From contig JAJTUP010000076.1 in assembly GCA_021399435.1 (NCBI GenBank), forward strand, positions 62,001 through 126,000: a stretch of 64,000 nt of DNA, written 5' to 3'. Below are positions 42,901 through 52,811 of the stretch, in pieces. The DNA comes from Diaporthe sp. PMI_573 (Eukaryota; Ascomycota; Sordariomycetes; Diaporthales; Diaporthaceae). Positions within the stretch are counted from its first letter, which is position 1. Every line of letters begins with the position of its first letter. The position numbers and the translations under genes are program-made. The notes beneath the pieces were generated by a model. It was not told the origin of the DNA. It was given only the letters and a program-made list of their open reading frames with translations, and searched no databases.

Positions 42901-43758
42901 AAAGATGACGAGGTAGTGGCCAGCTACTCCATCACTCTCGGGTTGACGGAGGAGCTGAACCTATACATCGCCGAGTTGGGAGCTATAGAGATGGTATTGA
43001 GATGTATGCCGTCTGGACTCTGCTGGCGGGATGTGACTGTCATGACGAGCAGCCGCTCCGCACTAGAAGCCATACGGCGGCCACGACAACAATCCGGCCA
43101 ACAGATCATACGGCAAATATACGACCATATGAAGCGTCTCGAAGACGAGGGCCACTCTCTCCGGATGTTGTGGGTTCCAGCAGGAGAAGAGGATTTTGCG
43201 CTGGGACCAAAAGCCAAAGCAGCAGCGCGGAAGGCCACAGAAGGAGAATGCAGACCAGATGTGCCACCACATCTAGCAAGATCCACAAGGATAAGACTAG
43301 CGATAACCAAGCAGCGGCAAACAAGAACACTACCAGAAAGAGTCGGGAAATGCTCGAAGCAGATAGATACGGCACTGCCAGGCAAGCATACCCGTACTCT
43401 ATATGACCCGCTGAAGAGGAAGGAAGCAGACGTACTATCACAGCTCCGCACCGGAATGGTGAGACTTAACAGCTTTCTATGCAAGATAGGAACGGTGGAA
43501 TCGGACACTTGCGAATGCGGGCTAGCATCAGAGACAGTGGAACACTTCCTATTCCGCTGTGCAAAATGGACCGCGCAACGGGAAGGCATGTTGCGATGCT
43601 CACAGGCAAAGATGGGAAACCTATCATACTTCCTGGGGGGAAAGGCGGCGTCTGACGGTGACAAATGGACACCAGACATGCGGGCAGTACGGGCGACGAT
43701 CAAATTTGCCATTGCAACGGGGAGGCTTGACATGGACCAGAAGCCTCAGGCACACTAA
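39979..43758 (+). CDS. LINE ORF2: endonuclease, reverse transcriptase, degenerate RNase H, 1259 aa
   Basis: Domains in order. APE-type endonuclease: [37 protein letters not shown]. Reverse transcriptase: IPLKKADKGDY, WRPISLLSTLGKILE, SFDVKGAYNGV, LPQGSPLSPVLF and the catalytic FVDDY near residue 680. RNase H-like region: GGVVRDT, AELGAIEMV, VTVMTSSRSALEAI, where the usual catalytic Asp residues are replaced although the Glu is kept. C-terminal zinc motif: CECGLASETVEHFLFRC. It nicks target DNA and primes reverse transcription of its own RNA. There are no internal stops. The ATG overlapping the ORF1 stop is taken as start; the frame is open further upstream, but that part is antisense-free ORF1 overlap. 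Confidence 0.92.
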   Translation: MSRIFQVIQLNVRKQDTVHESLMNDTRLQDFAVVAVQEPQAWKGDGKLLTVPMGHPRWIKMVPTIWRDGRWPIRSMLWVNRDLGADQVPIQSSDLTAAAIRLPDRIMLVVSVYVPGRKPQALRNTCHTLHQVILDLRSRSGMAVDVILAGDFNQHDRLWGGDDVALARQGEAEPIIDVMNEHGLCSLLPRGTKTWQGPDKESTIDLMLATAKLADEMVTCSIHPTEHGSDHRAIQTTFDLAMPDRIVTERLSFKNAPWTTIRTRVKKNLRELPWTVGVQEQTDQLMRVVLEAIHDLTPRAQPVPYAKRWWTKDLTGLRRVYTFWRNQARAQRRAGQVRPDLERRAKEASKEYHDAIRKQKKLHWDDFLAEDVNIWKAAKYLKPETGVMDDRVPPLKREDGSTTEDTVEQAEELLSTFFPPLPAKIDDEGERPQRTEVHMPDLTMEEVEEKVLAAKPWKAPGEDGLPAMVWKQLWPVVRYRVLHLFDTSLRDGVVPHQWRSAKIIPLKKADKGDYTVAKAWRPISLLSTLGKILEAAVAERISYVVESYGLLPANHFGARKRRSAEQALILLQEQIYKAWRAGRVLSLISFDVKGAYNGVFKERLLERLKARGIPGGLVRWIDAFCSGRMATVVVNGYKSQLRELPQAGLPQGSPLSPVLFLFFNADLVQRRINARGGSMAFVDDYSAWVVGPTAEENRAGIQSIIDEALGWERRSGATFNGDKTTIVHFTRNAARTSDKAFMIKGKVVKPKASAKILGVVMDAKLRYKEHIARAAAKGLSAAMCLRRLKMLSPRTARQLFVATVAPTMDYASSVWAHSCGIREAAWLDKAQMVGAQAITGAFRTVATAVAEAEASIQPVQERHAQAATRFWINLRTLPRTHPLATLKVKVCRRFVSPMQRIAQVQGETATERMEIIREYALPPWRNRIPVSCDPDRERAVEEAKRVDGIVIATCSSQRRGMVGMGGVVRDTAINKDDEVVASYSITLGLTEELNLYIAELGAIEMVLRCMPSGLCWRDVTVMTSSRSALEAIRRPRQQSGQQIIRQIYDHMKRLEDEGHSLRMLWVPAGEEDFALGPKAKAAARKATEGECRPDVPPHLARSTRIRLAITKQRQTRTLPERVGKCSKQIDTALPGKHTRTLYDPLKRKEADVLSQLRTGMVRLNSFLCKIGTVESDTCECGLASETVEHFLFRCAKWTAQREGMLRCSQAKMGNLSYFLGGKAASDGDKWTPDMRAVRATIKFAIATGRLDMDQKPQAH

Positions 43759-44109
43759 CTATTCAGATTGAATCCTACTAACATCATACAGTCTCATTTT
43801 GGCAGACCGTGCTTCAGCTGCTGAGGATAGGATGCTGAACACTTGGAGAAATTGGCCTTCAAGCAGGCCTGTCACTGCATATACATCAGATTGGACCAGT
43901 CAGTAGAGTGAAATTGTGGGGCTTCGGGTGATTATGGAAGAACCGTACGAAACGAAAATAGCTTAGCGCAAAGGCCCTCTGGGGTGTGTCCCCCCGGGCG
44001 AAATAAAATCCATCCATCCATTCCTTAAGAGGCAGGTCCAAGCAGTGATGACAGCTGTGGTGCCTGTTGGCATAGTGTGGTGTCAGATAATTGGCTCCAC
44101 AGGGATCAT

Positions 44110-44250
44110 TACCTCGGCCTATTTTTAGCGTTACCGGTATGACCTGGTATACCGGTAATACCATGGTATTGAGATTTCCTCAAACCATACCAAGTCTTGG
44201 CGGTATATACCATACCAATACCAACTCATACCGGACCATTCCGATCACTG
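44110..44250 (-). mobile_element. hAT-like element B end with ATACC/GGTAT repeats
   Basis: The terminus reads CAGTGATCGGAATGG inward from 44250. It is followed by dense ATACC/GGTAT repeats and a TATA-like CTAAAAATAG at 44128-44119. It shares with element A (24046-24151) the terminus CAGTGATC, the central block ACCAAGTCTTGGCGGT and the overall layout. The end is inserted in LINE-derived DNA. The partner end is not certain; a CAGTGATGA at 44043 is a weak candidate, which would make a MITE of about 208 bp. Confidence 0.6.
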
Positions 44251-44400
44251 GTGGCTTCCTTCCATGTTAGACGGTCATAGAGTTGCGTTGTGTGTTTGCC
44301 TGGCAGTGCTGTGTCGACTCTCTTAGAGTGACTTCCAACCTTTTCTGGCAAGTGCTTGCTGGCACCTGTCTTGGAACCTGCCCTCACTCTGCCAGCAAGC
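44251..44400 (-). pseudogene. Fragment of a second, diverged LINE ORF2 C-terminal region
   Basis: Minus-strand translation (LPEKVGSHSKRVDTALPGKH, then QLYDRLTWKEA) aligns with the ORF2 region LPERVGKCSKQIDTALPGKH at about 43330-43420 of copy 2, but with many substitutions. It is from a related, older family member. It is interrupted at 44250 by element B. Confidence 0.75.
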
Positions 44401-45202
44401 AAGGCACAGGCGAGCAGTAGAGATGGCGCTCGCCCACGGCTACTCTCGTGGCATCTACCCCGGAGCAAGAACGGCTCGGTGCTGGTGAACAGTCGGACGA
44501 GGAGCGTAGCGTTGCAGCTGGAGCTGATGGATGACGTCAGTGGCACGGAGCTCTGCAAAAGAAGTTGGGACAGGAGGTAGACAAGAATGACACTGCTGAG
44601 TAGTAAAGGCCCTCAAGCTCATGGTCCGCGGATGGCTGCCGACCACTCAGAGGCCTATCGTTCGCACTAGAAATTGCAGTGCAGCTGCAAGGCCCGCAGC
44701 ACCCGGCACTTAATCACCCAATGAAAATGGTAGGCAGCATTGGTGGAGTTTGCTCTTGCAGCGACATAGCTTTCGGCACTCTCAGAGCTCCGAAGGGTGA
44801 CTTACCCCGGCCTGTTTACGGGAACAAGGGGCTCACGTTGATAGAGATACATCTGTAATTGGGCATCTGAGTGCCAAGAGATGTGTGAACCAGGGACTGG
44901 AGTTGCCGCCACATTAGATTGCTGGGATGGGAACTTGGCTGGATGAAACCGTGGCAATGAAGGCAGGCTTCGTGTGGTAGCAGTTCTTGCTGAACGCTGA
45001 CCTTTAAGAGGTTCCTTGAGTGCGTCGCGATGGCCGTTTTCGGAAGTATGATGGAGGGATGATGAGAGTGTGACGTTTGTCGAAACTGACGGCTTATCAC
45101 GACGAAGAGCGGCCGCAGGAGTTGTTTTGACTTCACAAAACACGATAATCACGCCGACTACGAGTCCTTCGAGCAAGATACACCAACGAATACTAGCGCA
45201 AG
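44401..45202. other. Intergenic, no gene recognised
   Basis: Contains the upstream region of the small TUDOR-type gene. No other feature supported. Confidence 0.4.
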
Positions 45203-45598
45203 ATGCCGACCAAGAACGAAGAGCAAGTACTCTCGAAGCAAGGCGAGCCGATTGAGGAGGGTGATCATGTATACACGAAGATTCGGGGTGGACGACATGA
45301 GGGTGATGTAAGTACTATCTACTTAGTCTCAATTCTAGGGTTGTGGGGTGGAGAATGTTCACGGGCATTTCATGCAGGTGCAATAATAATAATCATGCTT
45401 AGGTCGAGAAGATCGTCATTTCGGAGCAAGAAGCAAAAGAGGAGAATCTGAAGAACCCTCCCAAGGTATAGAGTGATGGGACGGCGATGTTTGAGGGGCA
45501 GTCACTAACAGGTTCAGGTACTATTCACGGATCAGAAGGGCAAACCTGTTGCGCACAACCCGGGCACGCTGGATATTGTTGATGACAGCGGAAAGTAA
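45203..45598 (+). CDS. Small HVA1/DUF2945-type TUDOR protein, 82 aa
   Basis: Exons 45203-45307, 45403-45465 and 45518-45598, with introns of 95 and 52 bp. The second has CACTAAC just upstream; the acceptor at 45517 is preferred over 45511, and both keep frame. The protein begins MPTKNEEQVLSKQGEPIEEG and contains a GDHVYTKIRGGRHEGD strand and a VLFTDQKGKPVAHNP segment. This matches the hypervirulence-associated TUDOR-domain family (DUF2945), small soluble proteins of fungi and bacteria with a predicted SH3-like barrel and no established reaction. The gene sits alone among transposon debris yet is intact. Confidence 0.7.
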
Positions 45599-46328
45599 AA
45601 TGGGCAGCTTCCGTGATCGACGATAGGGGCGAACGATTTCGTCGTTGGAAATTCGTGTTATTCGCGCGAGGATGCTTACCGCTCGTTTACTGCAGGCAAA
45701 TGGGTTCTTGAGAAATTTTTGCTGGACACAACTGCAACCCATGACGGGACAGTGAGAGTACTTTGTTGCGAACGTCAAAAGCTTCAAAATATGTGTGGCG
45801 CATTTCCTCTTGGCCCTACGTACAGGCCGCTAGGATTACATCTAAAAGGCAATGCAAGGACTCCATTCGTGCAACAACATGGTTGTATCACTAGCGTGGT
45901 TTTGGAAGTGTGGAACGCAAATCAGTGTATTGGATAGCAATGCAAAGAGCCGCAGCGCTTGATATGACGTATCCTGCAACCTGCGCTCGCTGTTGCGGGG
46001 TATGGATCGACGAAACCTGTGCAATGACGCGGGCGTGCGATTTGAAGACAAGAGCCCCTCGGTCAATGAGCTCACTGCCAAGAAGCGACAGATTGCAATT
46101 GGAAGCCAGTAGCGATCGAGCTCCATACTCGTACAGAATAATACATGAGGAAGCGCTTGTCCGCTGCACGCACCAAACCTCCCATTTGCAATTCATTCCG
46201 GCCTGCGACGTTTCTTGCGGCAAACCTACGACCTCGGAAGTGGTCCATCTACTTCCTCAATACTTTCACCCTTTATCTAGCGACACGCATGGCATTTTAA
46301 GTGGCTTGCAGCACCGTGATCTGAAAGT
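45599..46328. other. Intergenic, no gene recognised
   Basis: Overlapping frames at 45842-46347 lack domain features. Probably the promoter side of the bZIP gene that starts at 46329. Confidence 0.35.
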
Positions 46329-47174
46329 ATGGCCTCAGCAGGGTTAAGCCTTTATGAATCACATAATGTCCAGAACGACCCGACATGCGCAGGCAAAGGC
46401 AGCGTACTAGATGCCATGAGGGATTTAGATTTCGAGTGGGATGGTTCCAACGATTTTGTCCCCCTTCCCTCTGACTTCGAACATGCGACCCCGGAAGGGC
46501 AGCATGAGGTGGACGGCGAGAAGGTCCCAACAACCTCCCCTTCTCTATGGGGGAAATCCAGTTGCCCTCAACTCATCAACCAGTCATCGCAAACCAATAC
46601 AAGCATGAGATCCTTTTCCGAAACATCAACCCTTGGCCCTTTGCCTCTTGGAATCTCATTGCAATCATCCTACTTGGGTATAATCATCCCTAACGGTGGG
46701 AATCTTCACTCCGGGAAGCGCAGCATCGTCAACCAGAAGGCCGACTCCGACTCTGACACATCGCCTTCGACACAACCATCTTCCACTCGAGGCCGGAGGC
46801 CTTCACACGTGGGGCCCGGGTCAGCACGGGCTATCTGTCTTAAGAAGAATCGCAAAGCTGCGAAAAAGTGTCGAAGCAAGCAGAAGAAACAACAGGAGGC
46901 TCTTGTTGAGACAGCGCGGGACATGGAGAGGAATAACAAGCAGCTAAAGGCGGAAGTTGAGTTATTGAAGGGCGACGTGAGGGACCTGATAGGAATTGTG
47001 ATACAACACGGTTCATGTTCCGATCAGAGGCTTTCAATATATGTGCAGCGCAAGGCAGATCACTTGGCCACGATAGGTTCCCTGAGCCCGGTGAAGTCGG
47101 AGAAATCGCCAAAACGCGGCTCGTCGTCGCCAGAGATGGGACAGGTTGCACCATCGATAGTACGCCCAGCATGA
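46329..47174 (+). CDS. bZIP transcription factor (ATF/CREB type), 281 aa
   Basis: Single-exon gene. The N-terminal half is Ser/Thr/Pro-rich and acidic in places, as in activation regions. Basic region at about residues 172-190: KKNRKAAKKCRSKQKKQQE (N-x2-AA-x2-C-R). The zipper continues through MERNNKQLKAEVELLKGDV. After it comes VIQHGSC, the same HG-x-C ending as in the bZIP at 3271-3918. A basic C-terminal tail with KSEKSPKRGSSSP may hold a nuclear-localisation signal. It is expected to bind CRE-like sites as a dimer. Start at the first ATG (MASAGLSL). Confidence 0.8.
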   Translation: MASAGLSLYESHNVQNDPTCAGKGSVLDAMRDLDFEWDGSNDFVPLPSDFEHATPEGQHEVDGEKVPTTSPSLWGKSSCPQLINQSSQTNTSMRSFSETSTLGPLPLGISLQSSYLGIIIPNGGNLHSGKRSIVNQKADSDSDTSPSTQPSSTRGRRPSHVGPGSARAICLKKNRKAAKKCRSKQKKQQEALVETARDMERNNKQLKAEVELLKGDVRDLIGIVIQHGSCSDQRLSIYVQRKADHLATIGSLSPVKSEKSPKRGSSSPEMGQVAPSIVRPA

Positions 47175-48854
47175 GATGCAACGTAACTTATCCATGTTCA
47201 TGTTGGCGAGGAAAATGGGTTCCATGCTACAATCGCTATTCATAAGGCTGACCAAATGTTCGGCGACAACAGCCAAAAGAGACCACTGTGCAGCTTATGC
47301 TAGTCAAACTACGAAAACCTGAGTGACGACTGAGTGACGCACTCGTCTCCTCTAGTGAGGGAACCTGTGTCCCGTTTTGGTTCCCGTGCGCATCCCGTGT
47401 CTGGTACCCAGTTTCGGAACTCACTCCATTTTGACTGCAACATTGTGCTTGAGCCGATATTGGAGTGGAGGACGGGATGGTGAGCGAGCGCGTTGTTGTA
47501 AGAGTTGGATGACGCAGCTAGATCTAGCGGCGGCTGAGTCCGCCGATGCTGTCGACCGTGCCTTGTTGGCATTGGCGTTGTCTCGTTTCATTCTAAGCCA
47601 GCATCTTCCTCCACATAGCCCTCATCCGATAAGACGTTGTTATCCCTGCGCTCAGCTTCCATAGACTGGGGCCACTGTTCCTTGCTGTCCTTCCGCCGTG
47701 GCGAGTTATGGTTTATATTCGTATACGTAGACTGGAGCGGCGGATGTCGCTTGCGTTATAGTGCTCGTAGGAATGGATTACGGGCGCGTTTCGGGACGGA
47801 CGAGGTGGGTGGGGCGAGGCTAGCTGGTCAGCGAGCCATCCGCGGCTGACGGCGGAGTTGGACGTTGGGGGAGGAGATTGCGTGTACTTGGAAGGTGCTG
47901 GAGTCGCAGCCAGATAAGGCGCTGGGCATGCAGAGCGAGAGTGGATTGTGGAGGGATGGCAGGGAACTCAATTGTTTGTTCGTGGTGACGATGCGCGACG
48001 GACGCACTTAGAAGGACGACGCAAAAGATGGCCATAGAATGAGCAGGAATAATCCATAATGATCAATAATCACTAGGTCGGAATAGATTAGAGCAAGGAG
48101 TGGGGAGGCTTTGAGGAAGCGGAAGATAAAGTGGAAAATGAAGATCTCATCCCCGTGTCGGAGCCAAGCCTGGGGAATAATATACAGTTGTCTGGGGCAC
48201 GTGGCAGAAACGCCTTACGAGGCTTGGCTCGGAACGAATCGATATTAGACCTTGAAGAACGGCTAGTCCACAACACATCCTCATGGAGAACAATGCAGCC
48301 GACTTCTATTTAGCTTCCGGCGTTAAAGCACTCGGTCGATGTACCAAAGATTTGCTAAAGCCGTACTTCAGCAGATGCGGACACTTGGTCTCCTTTCTGC
48401 TGTCCATCATGACGCTACTACCATCCGGATACTATCATGGGTTCCAAGGTGGGATGGCTCTGTAAGCAATCGTAGATGCTTAGTATAACGTGCCCGGCCC
48501 ACATCCCACCACCCCCCTGATTCCGCCACCCCTTTGTCAACCACTACCCCTTTGCCCCGTCGCCAACGACGCTGCCACTATGATAGTTGACCCTACGTCA
48601 CTTAATGTTTCTGATTCTTTTGAAGCGTTGCTATCATCTAATACTACGCCCACTTCAATCTGTAACGGCCAGTAATATCCAGCATGGAAGCTGTTGTATT
48701 GGCACTACGTACGAAGATTCTAAGCTTAAGGAGAGAAGAAGGAAGGAAAGAAACTCGCGATGTGCGACGCGTGGAGAAGTTTAATAACCGTGGTCCGTGC
48801 CTGTGGCAGGGACCAGCCCCTGCCAGCACCTTGTGGTGGTGTCAGCCCGTCTAG
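47175..48854. other. Long intergenic stretch without recognised gene
   Basis: Short frames only. C-rich tracts at 48500-48560. No transposon motif found. Confidence 0.4.
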
Positions 48855-49990
48855 TGGTGACAACCGCCACATATAGAGGCTATTGTGTTTAATAGTGTGT
48901 CTTGTACACTATATATGTAGTCCTCAGGATTTCCCTGGACTATTATCTCATCAAGTATAGGAGGAGACTCTTGTCTATGATTTTGTACTTGGTTTTGCTC
49001 CTCTGGTACTTGTTCTGGTACTGGTTCTGGTACTGGTTCTATAGGGGGTTGTATATATATGTTGTTGGAAGGCAGCACTTCGGGCCCGTCGGAGGCCCGG
49101 TGAGGGGCACCGTAGTATCGGCGAAAGGCACCGCAGCACCGCTCAGGCCCATACGGCGCCCAAGTCAGGGCTGAGCCTCGCTCAGGCCAGCGTGCATCGA
49201 GATCCATGAGGGATTGGCAGGTCAGGTTATAAGATGGGTGGCTAGACGCACTAGAATCACAATGTAGTTAGGCATCGTAACATAGCACGGAATGTTCAGA
49301 TCCTGATCTGCCCTCAAGCAATCTTTGCCCAGCATCTTCCCCTGACCTCTCGACATCTATCATATGTAGGTTTAAGTGGTTCGCCTATGTCACTATGAAC
49401 TCTTTCGAGTATATTGTAGACTTTGTTTATAGTTAGGCTTTCCTTATTAACCTTAGTTATGTATTTGCTCTGAAGGCAGGTATCACACTTAGCTATATAG
49501 TCTTTTATAGACTTATTTAAAGTAGTGTGTATATGGTTTGTTCGAAAAATATCTCAAGGGCTTGTGGATTTATATGCCCTAAACGGCAGTGCCACTTATA
49601 TGCTTCGTCTCTCTGCCTATAGTTATTTGCAGTAGTCTTTTGTATGGCAAGTATATTTCGAGGTTGGTATTTAGGCCTTTTGGTCTTTTTTTCCATAGAG
49701 ACTCTTATAAGGTATAGACCATTCTTTTGATATCCTCGAGTTATAAGCTTATTAGTCGTCCTTGAGTATAGTTTTATAGTATTTCCTTCTAGCTCAAGTC
49801 TTATATAGTGGGAGATAGTCTTATAGCCTAGTATATTGATTTCTAAAGTAGGCATATAGTATATATTGTCTAGTTTGATTGTAGGTTGCCCGAATGTTGA
49901 AAACACCCACTCGTGCATCTTTTTTTGAGTCGCAAGGACAACTATAGGGTCGCACAAGGGGTCGATGTGTTGGACCAGGCCGGCACGATA
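48855..49990 (-). pseudogene. Ty1/copia retrotransposon relic (GAG-pre-integrase, integrase start, linker)
   Basis: From right to left on the minus strand: end of protease/GAG-pre-integrase (NIYYMPTLEINILGYKTI, then WHCRLGHINPQALE, 49957-49517), integrase zinc finger (CDTCLQSKYI, then ERVHSDIGEPL, about 49480-49370), and after a large internal deletion the Pro/Glu-rich linker before the reverse transcriptase (PPILDEIIVQGNPEDYIY, about 49090-48870). The integrase core and RT are missing. The order matches copia polyproteins. Confidence 0.7.
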
Positions 49991-50600
49991 TCATGATCGA
50001 AGTACTTGACACATGCTGACGATTTGTGCATTGAGAAGTGTCTTATGTGGCGAGACCATTCTGCCTGATGCCGAGAATAGCCTCTCACACTCTGCCGACA
50101 TGGCCTAAACGGTGAGAAAATCAAGAGCTATCTGAGACAGGCGGGGATATTTGCGCCGCCTCTTGTGCCAATATGCAACAGGATCTCGGGTCTCGATATG
50201 CTCACTGTCGTTAGCATACCAAGACTCATATTTGTCGCCGGAAATTCGCCGAGTCTGCTGCTGGGGCTGCTTTTGACGGTTGTTATGGTTGAACGGGTTG
50301 AAAAACTTGTGCCTTTTCGGAGTAGGCCCTTCCTTGTCATCACAATCATTAGGCACAGCGACATGCGAATAGTCTCTCTGCCAAACTGTCTTTACCATGA
50401 TCTTCGCCGTTGAAATCCACGCCGGGGTCTGGTCCCATTGCTGCTTAAACCATGCCCAGCTATATGAAGGATGCAGCGCTGGTTGAGACTGGCAGAGGCT
50501 AGCGAGAGGAAGGTTGCTGCTGGCTAGCGAGATATATGTCAACGGCAATGCTGGCATTCCTTTGTCCAACCGCGGTGTTTATCCGTCCGCATTGTCTGTC
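49991..50600 (-). pseudogene. hAT transposase C-terminal (hATC) relic
   Basis: DPVAYWHKRRRKYPRLSQIA followed by a stop, then AMSAECERLFSASGRMVSPH and a W-to-stop change in the QVLRS segment. It resembles the C terminus of element 2 but is a distinct sequence. The left side abuts the copia relic. Stops sit at positions explainable by C-to-T or G-to-A change. Confidence 0.7.
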
Positions 50601-50689
50601 GTTTTGAGCAATGACTTGGAGGGGTTTGACCATTTCGTTGAATCAAACATAGGCAAGCCGCAACCATATGTTTGGAGTATTTTGTCTGA

Positions 50690-50935
50690 TGATCGGGCCC
50701 AAGCTTCATCTTGCAACTCTCTACCACCTGTACAAATAGTTTCTCGGCCTCTTCCCACCAGTATTAATTCATGTATGTCATAGCCAGGTTAGCCATGCTT
50801 GTTAGCATGTCAAGGTGGTTAGCCCTAAGGTTGATCTAGCAAGTCTCCATCACCTCTACCTCCAGCTTCTCGGCCTTGTCCTACTAGCCCTAATTCCTAT
50901 ACATTGCTGCAAGGTTGGCCATACTATTTACCGTG
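50690..50935 (-). pseudogene. TPR-repeat relic from an NB-ARC/NACHT-TPR protein
   Basis: Two 42-residue kinesin-light-chain-type TPR units are readable in one frame: SMANLAAMYRN, then DKAEKLEVEVMETC, and again SMANLAMTYMN, then EEAEKLFVQVVESCKMKLGP. Five or more in-frame stops interrupt them at positions that are normally Q, R or W codons. Such repeats occur in the sensor region of many fungal NLRs. No nucleotide-binding domain is left nearby. Confidence 0.65.
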
Positions 50936-51119
50936 ACCTCGAGCAGGTGTATGAAGACCAGGACGCCCAATTTTACGTTGACAAGGGTGTAAAGAGAGGG
51001 ATTGCCCGGCGGTTTGTCCGCGACATCGAGGTTTGGGCGACGCATTACCAATAGCATGTGACAGTACAATACTAGTAGAGCACGCAGTGTGACAAGATAG
51101 GATATGATAAGAGGTTTTA

Positions 51120-52084
51120 CTACGGGTGTTCGATGCAGAGTCCAGCATGCCGAAAATGACCTTCGGCACTGCGCTCCCTGGCACCTACCGTGTCCACACA
51201 CCACTCTAAGAAAGTCCCAAAACCTTGCTCAGGGGCGTCCTCGAAAGCTTGCCAATTCCGTTTGATAAATGTCTTCAGCTCAGCGAAAAACTCCTCGATC
51301 GGATTGAGGTCGGGAGAGTATGGCGGGAGGTATAGCAGCTTCACTCCAGCCCTGCTACAGAGCTTCTTCACCTCGTCGGAGCGATGGAAAGAGGCATTGT
51401 CCATGACAAAAACAGATTTCGGCTCGGGCCATCTGCCACAATGAGGCAACAGCTGCTCTATGAAATCTTCGAACAAGGAACTGTCAGTTGTTCCCTGATA
51501 TACACGCGCGAGAACGACGCCGTCCTGCGCGTAGGCAGGCAAGATCTGGTGTCGTTGATCACGGTGGAACCGAGCAACCTGAACAGGTGTCACCCCCGAG
51601 GGCGACCATCCCGTCCGCCTGAACCCGGCCAGTTTGTCACAGCCTGATTCGTCAATGTATACCAAGTGGTAAGAACGAAAGGCCGAAAGGTTGTAGAGAT
51701 AGAAGTCGCGCAGATCTTGATTCCGCTCCAACGCAACACGGCGCGCCGTCTTTTTTGACCAGCCTGCAGACGCCAGCGCTCTGCTGATGCTGTGGGTCGT
51801 CACCAGAACGCCGAATTCGTCCCAGAGGAAAATAATCATTTCGTCTTGATACATGTGCGGTCGCTCTAGGAGGCGGTCGCACAGCGCGGTGAGCATGGGA
51901 GGGGTTATGGTTCGGCGACGGCCGACGCCATTGGGAGGTGCTGTCGTGGAGCCGAAGCATCGCAGGTTCGATCGAATCGCTCGGATGGTGCGGGTGCTGC
52001 AGCTTGCAATAGCGGCCCTTTTAGCGTCGTTGAGTGACTTACACTGGATGCATTGTGCTGGCAGATGGCAAGATTAGGCGCCAT
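51120..52084 (-). pseudogene. Tc1-like DD34E transposase, nearly intact, frameshift near its N terminus
   Basis: The start MAPNLAICQH at 52084 is followed by a one-base shift near 52045, then a helix-turn-helix region (TRTIRAIRSNLRCFG, GVGRRRTITPPML). A clean catalytic domain follows: first Asp in YIDESGCD, second in FVMDNASFH, and Glu 35 residues further in YSPDLNPIEEFF. The frame from 51896 to the end is open. Reads like a very common fungal Tc1/mariner-type family. Terminal inverted repeats are not clear by eye. Confidence 0.85.
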
Positions 52085-52349
52085 AATAGAGACTGTAATT
52101 CGATAGACCGTTGTTGACTACTGTTCTGTAAGGGCCGATCCTGTGGAGTGCGGGAATCCGCGGTGGTGCTTCGGAGTGAAATTCCTACACTTCCCAGAGT
52201 CACAACCTCTACTAGCAGGTCCAGGTCCTGATAATATCACGATGGCGCAACCAGGAAACCAGCAGCAGGTCAGGCCTTACCTTCCCGCATGCAATGTCTC
52301 CTCCTATGACCCTCTTACTGATATTGATACGGCGTCAGCACGGGGGTCC

Positions 52350-52511
52350 GGGAAGAGAGCGGCGGTGCCGAAGACTGGGGCGAGGCCACCGCCACGCTCA
52401 AGATGGGCGGCGAGGTCAGCTGGGACGTCGAGCTCAACGCCGGCAGGAGCGTCAAGCTGGACCTCGAGTACGAGGTATCGCTGCCTTCTAGGGATGTGGC
52501 GGTCCAGGCTT
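52350..52511 (+). pseudogene. C-terminal fragment of a DUF4139-type protein
   Basis: The frame reads WGEATATLKMGGEVSWDVEL, then SVKLDLEYEVSLPS and AVQA. This is the terminal beta-strand pattern of fungal DUF4139 (mucoidy-inhibitor-A-like) proteins, which end shortly after such a motif. The rest of the gene is absent, so this is a captured or left-over gene end between two transposon remnants. Confidence 0.5.
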
Positions 52512-52811
52512 CCGACCCTGACCTGGGTTCTCGACTCCTTGTTCTCCAGAAGAGCAAAAAATCAATCAATGCTGCACTGGCGGCTGATCACGACGTTCCT
52601 GTTCCGCGTTCTTGGGGCAGCCTCCAAATCCCTCACATCACGTTATCTTGGTCAACTAATCCTCTCGATCATGGCCGCGCGCTTTCCGGCTTCTTGCGAC
52701 AGAATCTATACTCAGGCCATGTCTTTGCTTGATTAAGACCCTCAATCCCGGCCCACTTGGTGAACTTCGACCGGATATCCTCGGGCTCCAGGGCCCAGCT
52801 AGTACAACAAG

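Larger units (their letters stand above)
38583..44022 (+). mobile_element. Tad-clade LINE copy 2, apparently complete
   Basis: The 5' end (ATTGGTTTCGG) coincides with that of copy 1. ORF1 and ORF2 are intact and overlap by 8 nt in ATGAGTAG. The 3' UTR ends with AATAAA (44002-44007) followed by a short CATC repeat (44010-44021), a common kind of LINE tail. Target-site duplication was not recognised. ORF order, APE-type endonuclease, reverse transcriptase, RNase H-like region and C-terminal zinc knuckle match Tad1/MGL-type elements of filamentous fungi. It may be mobilisation-competent. Confidence 0.9.
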
